Part shown: positions 17,008-26,627 of the stretch, in pieces | How the letters are laid out: every line of letters begins with the position of its first letter | Numbering within the stretch: the first letter of the stretch is position 1 | Source of the DNA: Nostocoides japonicum T1-X7 | Lineage (GTDB): Bacteria > Actinomycetota > Actinomycetes > Actinomycetales > Dermatophilaceae | Length of the DNA: 64,000 nucleotides | NCBI RefSeq assembly: GCF_001046855.1 | Contig: NZ_HF570958.1 | Coordinates: 625,201-689,200, forward strand | Reading direction: 5' to 3' | The notes under the pieces: model-generated | Databases searched by the model: none | Seen by the model: only the letters and a program-made list of their open reading frames with translations | Told to the model about the DNA's origin: nothing | Position numbers and translations under genes: made by a program

Positions 17008-19110
17008 ATGCGACCTGTCACCGACCTGAAGCGCCGTGTCGCCCCGTTCGAGGTGATCTCGGAGTTCGAGCCTGCCGGCGACCAGCCCGAGGCGATCGCC
17101 GAGCTCGCCCGGCGGGTCACCGCCGGTGACACGGACGTCGTCCTCCTCGGTGCGACGGGCACCGGCAAGTCGGCGACGACCGCGTGGCTCATCGAGAAGG
17201 TCCAGCGCCCGACGCTGGTCCTCGCGCCGAACAAGACGCTCGCGGCGCAGCTGGCCAACGAGTTCCGCGAGCTGCTGCCCCACAACGCCGTCGAGTACTT
17301 CGTGTCCTACTACGACTACTACCAGCCCGAGGCATACATCCCGCAGACGGACACCTACATCGAGAAGGACTCCTCGATCAACGACGAGGTCGAGCGGCTG
17401 CGGCACAGCGCGACGAACTCGCTCCTCACCCGCCGTGACGTCATCGTCGTCGCGTCCGTGTCGTGCATCTACGGCCTCGGCACGCCCCAGGAGTACGTCG
17501 ACCGCATGGTGCCCCTGCGCGTCGGGGACGAGGTCGACCGCGACGACCTGCTGCGCAAGTTCGTCCACATGCAGTACACCCGCAACGACCTGGCCTTCAC
17601 ACGCGGCACGTTCCGGGTGCGCGGCGACACCGTCGAGATCATCCCCGTGTACGAGGAGATGGCGCTGCGGATCGAGTTCTTCGGCGACGAGATCGAGCGG
17701 CTCTACACGCTGCACCCCGTGACCGGCGAGGTCGTGCGGGAGGAGGACGAGATGTACGTCTTCCCCGCGTCGCACTACGTCGCCGGGCCGCAGCGGATGG
17801 AGCGTGCCATCGCCGGCATCGAGAAGGAGCTGGAGGAGCAGCTCGCGCTCTTCGAGAAGCAGGGCAAGCTCCTCGAGGCGCAGCGGCTGCGGATGCGGAC
17901 GACCTACGACATCGAGATGATGCGGCAGGTCGGGTCGTGCTCCGGCATCGAGAACTACTCGATGCACATCGACGGCCGCAGCCGGGGCTCGGCGCCCAAC
18001 TGCCTCCTCGACTACTTCCCCGAGGACTTCCTCCTCGTCATCGACGAGTCGCACCAGACCGTCCCGCAGATCGGGGCCATGTACGAAGGCGACATGTCCC
18101 GCAAGCGGATGCTCGTCGAGCACGGCTTCCGGCTGCCGAGCGCCATGGACAACCGGCCGCTGAAGTGGGAGGAGTTCCTCGACCGGATCGGACAGACCGT
18201 CTACCTGTCGGCGACCCCGGGTGACTACGAGGTCGCCAAGAGCAACGGCGTCGTCGAGCAGGTCATCCGGCCGACCGGCCTCGTCGACCCCGAGGTCGTC
18301 CTCAAGCCGACGAAGGGCCAGATCGACGACCTGCTCCACGAGATCCACGAGCGGACCGCCCGCAAGGAGCGCGTCCTCGTCACGACGCTGACGAAGAAGA
18401 TGGCCGAGGACCTCACCGACTACCTCCTCGACAAGGGCGTCGCCGTCCGCTACCTCCACAGCGAGGTCGACACGCTGCGTCGCGTCGAGCTGCTCCGCGA
18501 GCTGCGGCTCGGCGAGTTCGACGTCCTCGTCGGCATCAACCTCCTCCGGGAGGGGCTCGACCTGCCCGAGGTGTCCCTCGTCAGCATCCTCGACGCCGAC
18601 AAGGAGGGCTTCCTCCGCTCGACGCGCTCCCTGATCCAGACGATCGGCCGCGCCGCCCGCAACGTCTCCGGCCAGGTCCACATGTATGCCGACCAGGTCA
18701 CCCCGTCGATGGCCGACGCCATCGAGGAGACGCAGCGCCGGCGCGAGAAGCAGATCGCCTACAACCGGGCGAAGGGGGTCGACCCCCAGCCGCTGCGCAA
18801 GCGGATCGCCGACATCACCGACATGCTCCAGCGCGAGGACGCCGACACGGCGACCCTGCTCGGCTCGGGCCGCTCCCAGTCCCGGGGCAAGGGCCGCGGC
18901 GGGCGCGGCGCGCTGAACGCCGACACGGCCGTCGCGACCGACACGGTGAAGGCGCTGCCGGCGAGCGACCTGGCCAACCTCATCCAGGAGCTCACCGACC
19001 AGATGCATCAGGCCGCCCACGACCTCCACTTCGAGCTCGCGGCCCGGCTCCGCGACGAGATCTCGGAGCTGAAGAAGGAGCTGCGCCAGATGTCGGCGGC
19101 GACCGGATGA
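17008..19110 (+). CDS. uvrB: Excinuclease ABC subunit B
   Basis: UvrB (700 residues) is the damage-verifying helicase-like component of nucleotide excision repair; UvrA loads it and UvrC then cuts. The Walker A motif [11 protein letters not shown] lies near residue 47. The beta-hairpin region ([18 protein letters not shown]) is near residue 96, the DESH box (VIDESHQT) near 343, and helicase motif VI in QTIGRAARN near 545. The C-terminal UVR motif ([22 protein letters not shown], in outline) binds UvrC. uvrA and uvrC are also in this window, about 32 and 36 kb downstream. Confidence 0.97.
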   Translation: MRPVTDLKRRVAPFEVISEFEPAGDQPEAIAELARRVTAGDTDVVLLGATGTGKSATTAWLIEKVQRPTLVLAPNKTLAAQLANEFRELLPHNAVEYFVSYYDYYQPEAYIPQTDTYIEKDSSINDEVERLRHSATNSLLTRRDVIVVASVSCIYGLGTPQEYVDRMVPLRVGDEVDRDDLLRKFVHMQYTRNDLAFTRGTFRVRGDTVEIIPVYEEMALRIEFFGDEIERLYTLHPVTGEVVREEDEMYVFPASHYVAGPQRMERAIAGIEKELEEQLALFEKQGKLLEAQRLRMRTTYDIEMMRQVGSCSGIENYSMHIDGRSRGSAPNCLLDYFPEDFLLVIDESHQTVPQIGAMYEGDMSRKRMLVEHGFRLPSAMDNRPLKWEEFLDRIGQTVYLSATPGDYEVAKSNGVVEQVIRPTGLVDPEVVLKPTKGQIDDLLHEIHERTARKERVLVTTLTKKMAEDLTDYLLDKGVAVRYLHSEVDTLRRVELLRELRLGEFDVLVGINLLREGLDLPEVSLVSILDADKEGFLRSTRSLIQTIGRAARNVSGQVHMYADQVTPSMADAIEETQRRREKQIAYNRAKGVDPQPLRKRIADITDMLQREDADTATLLGSGRSQSRGKGRGGRGALNADTAVATDTVKALPASDLANLIQELTDQMHQAAHDLHFELAARLRDEISELKKELRQMSAATG

Positions 19111-19144
19111 CCACGCTGAGACCGGACCGCAGGACGGTGAGGCC

Positions 19145-19480
19145 ATGACGCCCGAGGAGCTCTCCGCATACTGCCTCGCCAAGTCCGGCGCCTGGCCGGA
19201 CACCCCGTGGGAGGGCGACCGGGTCGCGAAGGTCGCCGACAAGATCTTCGCCTTCCTCGGGCAGGACACCGTCGGGCTGAAGTGCGGAGCGACCCGCGAC
19301 GAGGCCGACGAGTGGCTGCGGGCCTACCCCGACGACGTGACGGTCATGGCCTACATCGGGCGCAGCGGCTGGAACACCCTGCGCATCGGCGGGACGATCC
19401 CCGACGACGAGCTGCGGGAGGCCATCGACACGTCGTACGAGACCGTCGTCGCCAAGCTGCCGAGGTCGCGCCGACCCTGA
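19145..19480 (+). CDS. MmcQ/YjbR family protein
   Basis: This 111-residue protein begins MTPEELSAYCLAKSGA and contains the family's CyaY-like fold markers, such as the GDRVAKVADKIFAFL strand and the C-terminal W/N turn (RSGWNTLRI) followed by a helix with SYETVVAKLP. MmcQ/YjbR proteins are often annotated as DNA-binding, but the molecular role is poorly defined. GGTGAGG before the ATG serves as ribosome binding site. It lies 34 bp after uvrB and may be co-transcribed. Confidence 0.82.
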   Translation: MTPEELSAYCLAKSGAWPDTPWEGDRVAKVADKIFAFLGQDTVGLKCGATRDEADEWLRAYPDDVTVMAYIGRSGWNTLRIGGTIPDDELREAIDTSYETVVAKLPRSRRP

Positions 19481-19537
19481 CCGCTCGGGGAGGCCGGGTC
19501 CTCCACCGAGGGTGAGGCGCGCGCCGGGCCGGGCGCC

Positions 19538-19543
19538 TACCGT
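19538..19543 (+). promoter_or_regulatory. -10 box for a leaderless AI-2E-family gene
   Basis: TACCGT is followed by 7 nt and then the GTG at 19551. There is no ribosome binding site, so it supports this start over an upstream in-frame ATG at 19512. Confidence 0.4.
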
Positions 19544-19550
19544 CGAACCC

Positions 19551-20705
19551 GTGACCGAGCCCTCGCCGCGCGACGGCGGCCGCATCGTGCCCGCCCTGCC
19601 CCGCGAGTCCATCATCGTCGTGACCTTCGCGGCGATCCTCGGGTCGGCGCTCGCCGTACGGGAGTTCTCCGGCATCGTCGCGCCCGTCCTGCTGGCCCTG
19701 GTCCTCGTCATCGCCGTCCAGCCGCTGCGTGACGCGGTCGTCCGCCGAGGGCTGCCGGCTTGGGCCGCCACCCTCGTCCAGTTGGTCGCGGTGTATGCGA
19801 TCGTCGTCGGGTTCTGGCTGTCCCTCGTCGTCGTGGGGGCTCGCTTCGCCGCCCTGCTCGGGTCCTACGAGCCGCAGTTCGAGGACTTCATCGACAACCT
19901 CGGCGAGGAACTGGAGAAGCTCGGCGTCGGCGCGGACCAGGTGCACTCGCTGCTCGGCTCGCTCGACCTCGGCAAGCTCGTCGGCATCGCGACGAACCTC
20001 ATCGGCGGGGTCGCCGGCATGCTGAGCAGCATCTTCTTCATCGTCATCCTGCTGTTCTTCGCGGCGACCGACGCGGGGACGTTCGCCCGGCGGCTCACCG
20101 CCCTTCCCGAGGGCGGCACCCGGATGGCCCAGGCGTGCGGCATCTTCGCCCAGGGCACCCGCTCCTACCTCGGGGTCTCCACCGTCTTCGGCCTCGCCGT
20201 CGCCCTCGTCGACGTCGGCATGCTCTACGCCCTCGACATCCGCGACCCGTGGCTGTGGGGGCTGCTCGCGTTCCTCACCAACTACATTCCCAACGTCGGC
20301 TTCATCATCGGCCTCGTCCCCCCGAGCATCATCGCCCTCCTCGACCACGGAGTGGGTGACGCCGTCGCCGTCGTGGCCGGCTACTCCATCATCAACTTCG
20401 TGCTGCAGACCCTCGTCCAACCGCGAGTTGTCGGCGTGGCGGTCGGGCTGTCAGGGAGCGTGTCCTTCCTCTCCCTCGTCGTCTGGACGGCGATCCTCGG
20501 GGGTGCCGGGGCCATCCTCGCCGTTCCGCTGACGATCTTCGTCAAGGCGATGCTCGTCGACGTCAACCCCGACCGGCAGTGGGTCGGCGGCCTGCTGTCC
20601 GGCGGCGACCCGGCCCCGCGCACGCGGGGCCGGCGAGACAGGCGGAAGAAGACCCGGGACTCCGAGCGCGCCTCGGAGCCCGCCGAGCAGGAAGGCTCAG
20701 CATGA
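19551..20705 (+). CDS. AI-2E family transporter (PerM-like membrane protein)
   Basis: The 384-residue protein has about seven to eight transmembrane segments in the PerM/TqsA pattern: two pairs of N-terminal helices, a soluble loop (residues about 105-150), and a C-terminal cluster. The conserved LTNYIPNVGFIIGLVPPSIIALL is seen in outline near residue 243, with a later FVLQTLVQPRVVG. Family members export autoinducer-2 or exchange ions (some are Na+/H+ antiporters), so a quorum-sensing role should not be assumed. The tail is highly charged (RGRRDRRKKTRDSERASE). Its stop overlaps the next ATG by 4 bp. Confidence 0.85.
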   Translation: MTEPSPRDGGRIVPALPRESIIVVTFAAILGSALAVREFSGIVAPVLLALVLVIAVQPLRDAVVRRGLPAWAATLVQLVAVYAIVVGFWLSLVVVGARFAALLGSYEPQFEDFIDNLGEELEKLGVGADQVHSLLGSLDLGKLVGIATNLIGGVAGMLSSIFFIVILLFFAATDAGTFARRLTALPEGGTRMAQACGIFAQGTRSYLGVSTVFGLAVALVDVGMLYALDIRDPWLWGLLAFLTNYIPNVGFIIGLVPPSIIALLDHGVGDAVAVVAGYSIINFVLQTLVQPRVVGVAVGLSGSVSFLSLVVWTAILGGAGAILAVPLTIFVKAMLVDVNPDRQWVGGLLSGGDPAPRTRGRRDRRKKTRDSERASEPAEQEGSA

Positions 20706-21643
20706 GCGACACCGACGACCTCCTCCTGTCCTCGTGGCGGGACACCCCGACCCGGGCCGCGCTCGTCGAGTTCGTCGAGCGGGTGACAGGCGACGGTCCC
20801 GACGCGATCCCACCCGAGGAACGGATCGCCACCTTCGACAACGACGGCACCCTGTGGTGTGAGAAGCCACTGCCGATCCAGCTGTCCTACATCCTGGGCC
20901 GGCTGGCCGGGATGGCGACGGAGGACCCGACACTGCGTGAGCGGCAACCGTGGAAGGCGGCCTACGAGCACGACAACGCCTGGTTGGGCGGGGTCGTGGC
21001 GAAGCACTACGCCGGCGACGACAGCGACGTCAAGGTGCTCATGCGGGGCATCCTCGCCTCGGTCGGCGGGGTCGCCGTCGACGACTACGCCCAGGGTGCC
21101 GCGGACTTCGTCAATGGCACGCTGCACCCCACCCTGGGCCGCAGCTTCCGCGACTGCGCCTACCTGCGCATGGTCGAGCTGCTGCGCTACCTCGAGGCGA
21201 ACGGCTTCACGACGTTCATCGCCTCCGGTGGCGACCGCGACTTCATGCGGCCCTTCGCCTCGGACGTCTACGGCATACCGCCGGAGCGAATCATCGGGAG
21301 CTCGAACGCGCTGCGCTACGACGCGGACAGCGACGTCCTCGCCTACCTCGCCGAGCCCGATGTGTTCGACGACGGGCCGGTCAAGCCGATCCGGATCTGG
21401 AGCCGCACCGGCCGACGGCCGATCGTCGCCGGAGGAAACTCGAACGGCGACATCCCGATGCTCCAGTTCGCCGGCGGCGGCCGTCCGGCGCTGCGGCTCC
21501 TCGTCCTCCACGATGACGCGGAGCGGGAGTTCGACTATACGACGGGGTCCGAGACGGCTCTGGGGCGCGCGGCGGACGACGACTGGACGGTCGTGAGCAT
21601 CAAGGACGACTGGTCCACCGTCTTCGCCGACCGGTCGGCATGA
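20702..21643 (+). CDS. HAD family hydrolase (phosphoserine-phosphatase-like)
   Basis: The 313-residue protein has motif I ATFDNDGTLW near residue 43, with DxD carboxylates. Motif II-like IASGGDRDFM is near 178, and a motif IV-like GGNSNGDIPML is near 245. It fits the haloacid-dehalogenase-like hydrolases of about 300 residues found in periplasm-free actinobacteria and proteobacteria. The long insertion between motifs I and II is a C1-type cap. The ATG overlaps the stop of the AI-2E gene (ATGA), so they form one transcription unit. The substrate is unknown. Confidence 0.78.
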   Translation: MSDTDDLLLSSWRDTPTRAALVEFVERVTGDGPDAIPPEERIATFDNDGTLWCEKPLPIQLSYILGRLAGMATEDPTLRERQPWKAAYEHDNAWLGGVVAKHYAGDDSDVKVLMRGILASVGGVAVDDYAQGAADFVNGTLHPTLGRSFRDCAYLRMVELLRYLEANGFTTFIASGGDRDFMRPFASDVYGIPPERIIGSSNALRYDADSDVLAYLAEPDVFDDGPVKPIRIWSRTGRRPIVAGGNSNGDIPMLQFAGGGRPALRLLVLHDDAEREFDYTTGSETALGRAADDDWTVVSIKDDWSTVFADRSA

Positions 21644-21664
21644 CCGGGACGCGGCGGGCCTGAC

Positions 21665-22372
21665 ATGGGCGTCTCCCTCTGGTGGGGCGCGGTCGCCGCC
21701 TCCTCGCTCATCCTCGGAGCCTGGCTCGGGGTCCTGCGGCCGTGGCCGGAGAAGGCGATCGGTCTCGTCCTCGGGTTCGGTGCGGGAGCTCTCATCGCGA
21801 GCATCTCCTTCGAGCTGGCAGGGGAGGGCTTCCAGGTCGGCGGGCCGTGGCCGCTGGCGCTCGGCCTGACCGCTGGCGCGCTCGCCTTCTTCTTCGCCGA
21901 TCGCGCGGTGGAGCGTTGGGGTGCTCGACGGGCCGGTGGCGGTGCGGGTCTGCCGCTGGCGCTCGGGGCACTGCTCGACGGCATTCCGGAGCAGGCGGTG
22001 CTCGGCATCGGCTTCGCGCAAGGAGAGGGTGTCAGCCTCGCCCTGCTCGTCGCCATCTTCGTGTCCAACCTCCCGGAGTCGGTCGGGTCGTCGACGCAGA
22101 TGGTGGGCGGCGGCACTCCGCGCCGGACGGTGCTCGCCCTGTGGCTCGTCGTGACCGGCGTCTGCGCTCTCGCGACGACTGGTGGGTATGCCGCGGCGCG
22201 GGTGACGGCCGAGCGGTTCGAGGGTGCGGTCGACGGGTTCGCCGCCGGGGCGCTCCTCGTCATGCTCGTCGCGTCGATGGTCCCCGAGGCCAAGGAACGA
22301 GGCGGCAATGCCGCCGGGCTCGCGACGGTCCTCGGGTTCGCCGTCGCCGCGGGTCTCTCCGTGCCCTCCTGA
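21665..22372 (+). CDS. ZIP-family-like membrane protein lacking the usual metal-binding histidines
   Basis: The 235-residue protein has about seven hydrophobic segments and the two PE motifs that mark ZIP transporters (GIPEQ in TM4 and NLPES in TM5). In classical ZIPs these read HNxPEG and HxxPEG; here the histidines are replaced by Asp and Ser while both glutamates remain. It follows the HAD gene by 21 bp and is probably in the same transcription unit. Metal transport is plausible but cannot be assumed. Confidence 0.72.
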   Translation: MGVSLWWGAVAASSLILGAWLGVLRPWPEKAIGLVLGFGAGALIASISFELAGEGFQVGGPWPLALGLTAGALAFFFADRAVERWGARRAGGGAGLPLALGALLDGIPEQAVLGIGFAQGEGVSLALLVAIFVSNLPESVGSSTQMVGGGTPRRTVLALWLVVTGVCALATTGGYAAARVTAERFEGAVDGFAAGALLVMLVASMVPEAKERGGNAAGLATVLGFAVAAGLSVPS

Positions 22373-22388
22373 CCGACGCGCCCGGTGG

Positions 22389-23057
22389 TCAGAGGCTCGC
22401 GAGGCCGTCGCCGAGGATCTTCACTCCGAGGACGAGCATGAGGACGGCCATGATCACCGCGTTGTTGTCGATCATCCACGTCTTGATGCGGTCCAACGGC
22501 TGGGCCGCCCGGTCGCCCATCGAGACGTAGATGCCGTAGGGGATCGCGACACCGAGGCTCGCCACGACGGTGAAGACGACCATCGCGACGACGCGGTCGC
22601 TCGTCGACATCGTCGCCGCCGCGATGGCCGCGCCACCCGACACGACGAGGAGGAGGTTCTTGGGGTTCACGGCCCCGAGGGCGAAGGCGAGGCCGGCCGC
22701 CTTGACCGGCGTGAAGGAGTCGATGCTGGCCATCCAGGTGGGCGTCGTGACGGTGGCGCCCTTCGCCGGTCGTCTCCGCCACCCTCTGACGCCGACGAGG
22801 AGCAGCAGGAGGCCGAGGACGATCTTCAGCCAGCCGACCCAGGCCGGCGTCGAGGAGTCGTCGGTGGTCGCCGCGCCCGCGAGGAGTGCGACGACCGTCC
22901 CGACGACGAACACCCCGACGACCCAGCCGAGGAGGAATGCCAGTCCGTTGGACCGCGCCCGCCGGCTCACGAGCATCAGCACGAGCGCCACGATCGGCAT
23001 CGGGCTGACGAGCACGCCGACTGCGATGGGGAGGGACTGGCCGATCGCCGCACCCAT
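22389..23057 (-). CDS. GAP family (Sap, LysE-like fold) membrane protein
   Basis: The 222-residue protein has six predicted hydrophobic helices with the conserved 'SPMPIVALVLMLVS' in the first and 'GAVNPKNLLLVVSGG' in the middle, typical of the GAP/Sap family. The mycobacterial relative assists surface transport of glycolipids (Gap in glycopeptidolipid and Sap in sulfolipid-1 export). The ATG at 23057 lacks a strong ribosome binding site. It lies 24 bp downstream of the DUF1269 gene on the same strand and may be co-transcribed with it. Confidence 0.8.
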   Translation of the reverse strand: MGAAIGQSLPIAVGVLVSPMPIVALVLMLVSRRARSNGLAFLLGWVVGVFVVGTVVALLAGAATTDDSSTPAWVGWLKIVLGLLLLLVGVRGWRRRPAKGATVTTPTWMASIDSFTPVKAAGLAFALGAVNPKNLLLVVSGGAAIAAATMSTSDRVVAMVVFTVVASLGVAIPYGIYVSMGDRAAQPLDRIKTWMIDNNAVIMAVLMLVLGVKILGDGLASL

Positions 23058-23081
23058 GTCAGATGACGAGGCCGTGAGGAG

Positions 23082-23573
23082 TCAGGCGTCCATCGCCTCG
23101 CGGAGCTTCTGCTCCTGCTCGGTCGAGAGGTTGGTCGCGATGAGCTCGGGCTTGAGGCCCGCGTCGGCGAAGGCACTCTTGACCCGGTCCTCGACGGCGC
23201 CCGAGGTCATCGCGAAGAGCGCCGACGTGCCGGGAGTCACCTTGGCCTTGACCGACGCGATGAAGTCGTCGTCGATGCCGACGTCGCCCATCGAGCCCAT
23301 GAGGGCACCCGCGGCCGCGCCGACGGCTGCCCCGAGGAGCGGCACGAAGAAGAGCAGGCCGAAGAGCAGGCCCCAGAACGTTCCGCCGAGCGCACCGGCG
23401 GCCGTGAGGTTGTTGGCCTGCTTGGTCTTCGGGCCCTTCTTGCCCTCCTCCCACGCGACGATCGCCGCGTCGTGGACCTGGATGAGCTCCTGCTTCTGAA
23501 GGGTGACGAGCAGGTCTTCGGCCTGCTGTGCACCCCCCGTGGAGTCGAACTTCCAGACGGACAGGGTGGCCAT
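23082..23573 (-). CDS. DUF1269 family protein
   Basis: The 163-residue protein has an N-terminal alpha/beta part (LSVWKFDSTGGAQQAEDLL) and a central glycine/alanine-rich hydrophobic hairpin (ALGGTFWGLLFGLLFFVPLLG) resembling a glycine-zipper. A charged C-terminal domain ends in EQEQKLREAMDA. DUF1269 proteins are small proteins of unknown function, probably membrane-associated. The ATG at 23573 is preceded by TAGGAGATGTC, a good ribosome binding site; longer in-frame starts lack one. Confidence 0.82.
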   Translation of the reverse strand: MATLSVWKFDSTGGAQQAEDLLVTLQKQELIQVHDAAIVAWEEGKKGPKTKQANNLTAAGALGGTFWGLLFGLLFFVPLLGAAVGAAAGALMGSMGDVGIDDDFIASVKAKVTPGTSALFAMTSGAVEDRVKSAFADAGLKPELIATNLSTEQEQKLREAMDA

Positions 23574-23669
23574 GACATCTCCTAGGGACGTGGACATCTC
23601 GCCCGTCCATCTAGCCACAGGGGACCGGTCGGGCCGTCACCCCGACAGGGTGAAGTGTGACGCCCGCCG

Positions 23670-24368
23670 TCAGGCCTCGGCGAACCGGTGGGCCACGCGG
23701 CGGAAGAGGATGACGGCGGACACGGCGCCGACCCAGATGGGCAGGACGAGGACGACGGCTCGGACGTAGCTCAGGGCGACCATCAGGACGAGCGCCGCGA
23801 CGTAGCTGACGAGCGCGAACCACCGGGGGAAGAGGCCGGCGCGCATCGCCCGGGTCGTCGTGGCGATCATGAAGACGGCCGCGATGCGCAGCCCGTAGAT
23901 CATCAGCATCGCCTGCCCGAATGCCGTCATCGTTCCCGAGAGCGCCGGGTCGACGACTGCATCGTCGCCGGCGAGCCGCACCGATGCCACGCTCGCGACG
24001 GCTGCGGCCGCGGCGACGTAGAACGACGCGACGAAGAGGATGCCGGTCGAGAGCTGCACCGTCGCGAGGAGGGCGTCCTCGCGCAGGGTGAGCTGGCTGA
24101 TCCGGTGGCGCGTCGCGGCGAGGAACCAGATGAAGCAGATGCCGGCGAACGGCACGAGATAGCCGCCCGCGAGGAGGATGGCGGTCCCACCGGCGCCGGA
24201 GTAGAAGGCCGTGAGGTCGGCGGCGGACTGGTCGACCTGATAGTCGAGGAGGTAGAAGCCCCAGACGAACAGGACGGCGAAGAGGACGCCGGCGAGCGCG
24301 GCGCCTGATCCCTGGATCCGGCGGCGCCTCGGTGCTCCCGGCTTCTGCTCGACCGCGCGCAGCGCCAC
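23670..24368 (-). CDS. Uncharacterised membrane protein
   Basis: The 232-residue protein has about six hydrophobic segments after a basic N-terminus (KPGAPRRRRIQG), with a polar loop ISQLTLREDALLATVQL in the middle. I do not recognise a named family with confidence. The GTG start at 24368 is supported by a TACGGT -10 box with a 6-nt spacer and no ribosome binding site, the pattern of leaderless genes here. Its neighbours are other small membrane proteins and give no clear functional hint. Confidence 0.65.
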   Translation of the reverse strand: MALRAVEQKPGAPRRRRIQGSGAALAGVLFAVLFVWGFYLLDYQVDQSAADLTAFYSGAGGTAILLAGGYLVPFAGICFIWFLAATRHRISQLTLREDALLATVQLSTGILFVASFYVAAAAAVASVASVRLAGDDAVVDPALSGTMTAFGQAMLMIYGLRIAAVFMIATTTRAMRAGLFPRWFALVSYVAALVLMVALSYVRAVVLVLPIWVGAVSAVILFRRVAHRFAEA

Positions 24369-24374
24369 AGGACG

Positions 24375-24380
24375 ACCGTA
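24375..24380 (-). promoter_or_regulatory. -10 box for a leaderless membrane-protein gene
   Basis: TACGGT on the minus strand lies 6 nt before the GTG at 24368, matching the window-wide leaderless spacing. Confidence 0.4.
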
Positions 24381-24490
24381 CCGGCGACCGACGCCCAGGG
24401 CTCACCCTGCGGGGATGATTCGCTCGCGCCGCACCGTGGTGATGCTGGCGTCGTAGGCATCATCGACGTACGTCTCGGGAGGGATGCACC

Positions 24491-24889
24491 GTGAGCCCCG
24501 CATCGACCTCGACGAAGGTCCGCGCCTGGACGACCCTGTTCGCCGCCGTCCTGCTCCTCGTCGTCGGGTTGTTCCAGTTCCTCCAGGGTCTGGTCGCCGT
24601 CGTCGACGGGACGGACTTCTTCGTCGCGACCCCGCGCTACCTGTTCCGGTTCGATGCCTCGACCTGGGGCTGGATCCATATCGTCCTTGGCATCGTCGCC
24701 TTCGTCGTCGGTGTGCTCCTGCTCGCCGGGAACACCGCCGGCCGGTTCGCCGCCGTCGTCATCGCCGGGTTCCAGGCGGTCGTGAACTTCGTCTGGCTGC
24801 CCGTGTACCCCATCTGGGGCATCATCATCATCGCGATCGACGTCCTCATCATCTGGTCGGTCTGCACGGTCCGCCTCGACGAGGTGTGA
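24491..24889 (+). CDS. DUF7144 family four-helix membrane protein
   Basis: The 132-residue protein has four transmembrane helices, with FQFLQGLVAV in the first and WGWIHIVLG in the second, and the tail WSVCTVRLDEV. This is the pattern of a small actinobacterial membrane family annotated as DUF7144. Its function is unknown. The GTG start has GGGAGGG about 7 nt upstream. It is 64 bp upstream of the SulP gene, which has a separate -10 box. Confidence 0.75.
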   Translation: MSPASTSTKVRAWTTLFAAVLLLVVGLFQFLQGLVAVVDGTDFFVATPRYLFRFDASTWGWIHIVLGIVAFVVGVLLLAGNTAGRFAAVVIAGFQAVVNFVWLPVYPIWGIIIIAIDVLIIWSVCTVRLDEV

Positions 24890-24941
24890 CCGGGCTGCGA
24901 GCCTGGTGGATTTCACCCCTCCGGGATGACGGGGGTGCAGG

Positions 24942-24947
24942 TACGTT
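24942..24947 (+). promoter_or_regulatory. -10 box for a leaderless SulP gene
   Basis: TACGTT is followed by 6 nt and the GTG at 24954. No ribosome binding site is seen. Confidence 0.45.
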
Positions 24948-24953
24948 CGAGCC

Positions 24954-26627
24954 GTGACGACCGAGGTGCGGGCGGACCGGTGGTGGCCACGGGCCTACCA
25001 GCCGTCGTGGCTGCGGTTCGACCTCGTCGCGGGGCTCACGGCGGCGGCGGTCGTCATCCCACAGGCCATGGCATACGCCGCGATCGCCGGCCTGCCCGTC
25101 GAGGTCGGCCTCTACAGCGCCTCGGTGCCGATGGTCGCGTATGCCCTGGCCGGCACGTCGCGTCCGCTGAGCGTCAGCGTCACCTCGTCGATCGCCGCGG
25201 TGACGGCGACGGCGATCGCCGGCACACCGGACCCCCGCGCCGCGGCCGCGGCGCTCGCCGTCTTCTCGGGTCTCTTCCTCGTCCTGGGCTACCTCTTCAG
25301 GCTCGGGTTCGTCGCCGAGCTCATCTCCGCACCCGTGCTCACGGGGTTCAAGGTCGGTGTCGGGGTGTCCATCGCGATCGGTCAGCTCCATGCCCTCCTC
25401 GGGGTGGACAAGGAGGGCAGCCACCTCGTCACCCAGCTCTGGGACGCGGTCGTGGCCCTTCCCCACGCGAGTGTCGCGACGATGGCCCTCGCCGCGGCCT
25501 GCATCGCCGTCCTCCTCGGGCTCAAGCGGCTCGTGCCCGCGGTTCCCGGACCGCTCGTCGTCGTCGTGCTCACCATCGCGGCCACCGTGCTCCTCCGCCT
25601 CGACGACCACGGCATCGCCCTCGTCGGCCAGGTGCCCTCCGGCTTCCCGACTCCCCAGCTGCCGGCGATCGGGAAGAACCTAGACCTGGTGCTGCCCGGC
25701 CTCGGCGTCGCCCTCATCGCCTTCGTGGAGTCGATCGCGGCCGCGCGGGCGTTCCAGGCCAAGGACGACCCGCCCGTCCAGGCGACTCGGGAGATGGGAG
25801 CCCTCGGGCTGGCCAACGTCGTCTCCTCGCTGCTGCGCGGCATGCCGGCCGGCGGCGGGATGTCGCAGACGGCCATCGCCGACGGTGCCGGAGCGAAGAG
25901 CCCGCTCACCGGGATGGTCGGTGCCGCAACGGTCGTGGTGACGCTCCTGTTCCTCGCCCCCGTCTTCAGCGACCTCCCCGAGGCCGCCCTCGGTGCCCTC
26001 GTCTTCGTCGCGGCCATCGGGCTCGTCGACCTCGGCAAGGTCGGTCGCATCCTGCGGACGAACCGACGCGACGGACTCCTCACCATCGGCGCGGCCCTCG
26101 GGGTCGCGTCGATGGGGGCGCTCGACGGCATCGTCGTCGCCGTCCTCATCAGCGTCCTCACCCTGCTCTACGAGACGAGCCGCCGGCCCGTCGAGACGAT
26201 CACCGCCGTCCCGCGGCGCGCGCCGCAGACAGGGCCGGTGCCGGAGGGCCTGCTCGTCCTGCGCCCGGGCAGCGACATCTACTTCGCCAACGTGCAGCGG
26301 GTGCGCCGGGACATCGACGCCATCGTCGCGGCCGCCCCGGTCCGACCTCGGGTCGTCCTCTTCGACGTCCCGGACGTGTCGATGTTCGAGTACACCGCCC
26401 ACGAGGGGCTCCGGCAGATGGTGGACGACCTGCTCGCGCAGGGGATCGAGGTCTGGGAGGTCGAGCCGCGCCCGGACGCGAGGGAGGCGGCCCTCCGGTA
26501 CCGCCGTCACCACGGCGGCGGCCCGCCCCCGCGATCGTTCCCCGACCTGCCCGCCGCCGTCGCCACCTACCGAGCGGAGCATCCGCAGGTCGTCGACCCG
26601 CCGGTGACGCAGGGGGAGGAGGGCTAG
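24954..26627 (+). CDS. SulP family inorganic anion transporter (sulfate permease) with STAS domain
   Basis: The 557-residue protein carries the SulP signature 'VVIPQAMAYAAIAGLPVEVGLY' (in outline) in TM1-2. About 10-14 membrane segments follow, and a C-terminal STAS domain (residues about 430-535) begins LLVLRPGSDIYFANV. STAS domains link SulP transporters to cytosolic regulators. Sulfate is the commonest cargo, but bicarbonate and others are possible. The stop overlaps the next start by 1 bp, placing a formylglycine-generating enzyme in the same operon and making sulfate a reasonable guess. Confidence 0.9.
   Translation: MTTEVRADRWWPRAYQPSWLRFDLVAGLTAAAVVIPQAMAYAAIAGLPVEVGLYSASVPMVAYALAGTSRPLSVSVTSSIAAVTATAIAGTPDPRAAAAALAVFSGLFLVLGYLFRLGFVAELISAPVLTGFKVGVGVSIAIGQLHALLGVDKEGSHLVTQLWDAVVALPHASVATMALAAACIAVLLGLKRLVPAVPGPLVVVVLTIAATVLLRLDDHGIALVGQVPSGFPTPQLPAIGKNLDLVLPGLGVALIAFVESIAAARAFQAKDDPPVQATREMGALGLANVVSSLLRGMPAGGGMSQTAIADGAGAKSPLTGMVGAATVVVTLLFLAPVFSDLPEAALGALVFVAAIGLVDLGKVGRILRTNRRDGLLTIGAALGVASMGALDGIVVAVLISVLTLLYETSRRPVETITAVPRRAPQTGPVPEGLLVLRPGSDIYFANVQRVRRDIDAIVAAAPVRPRVVLFDVPDVSMFEYTAHEGLRQMVDDLLAQGIEVWEVEPRPDAREAALRYRRHHGGGPPPRSFPDLPAAVATYRAEHPQVVDPPVTQGEEG

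Noticed and set aside
16897-19269. 790-residue minus-strand frame opposite uvrB
   Set aside because: It mirrors uvrB codon by codon; long antisense frames are common at this GC content, and uvrB is certain.
19551-20705. Autoinducer-2 exporter involved in quorum sensing
   Set aside because: Only the family is supported; many AI-2E/PerM proteins move ions, and no luxS gene is in the window.
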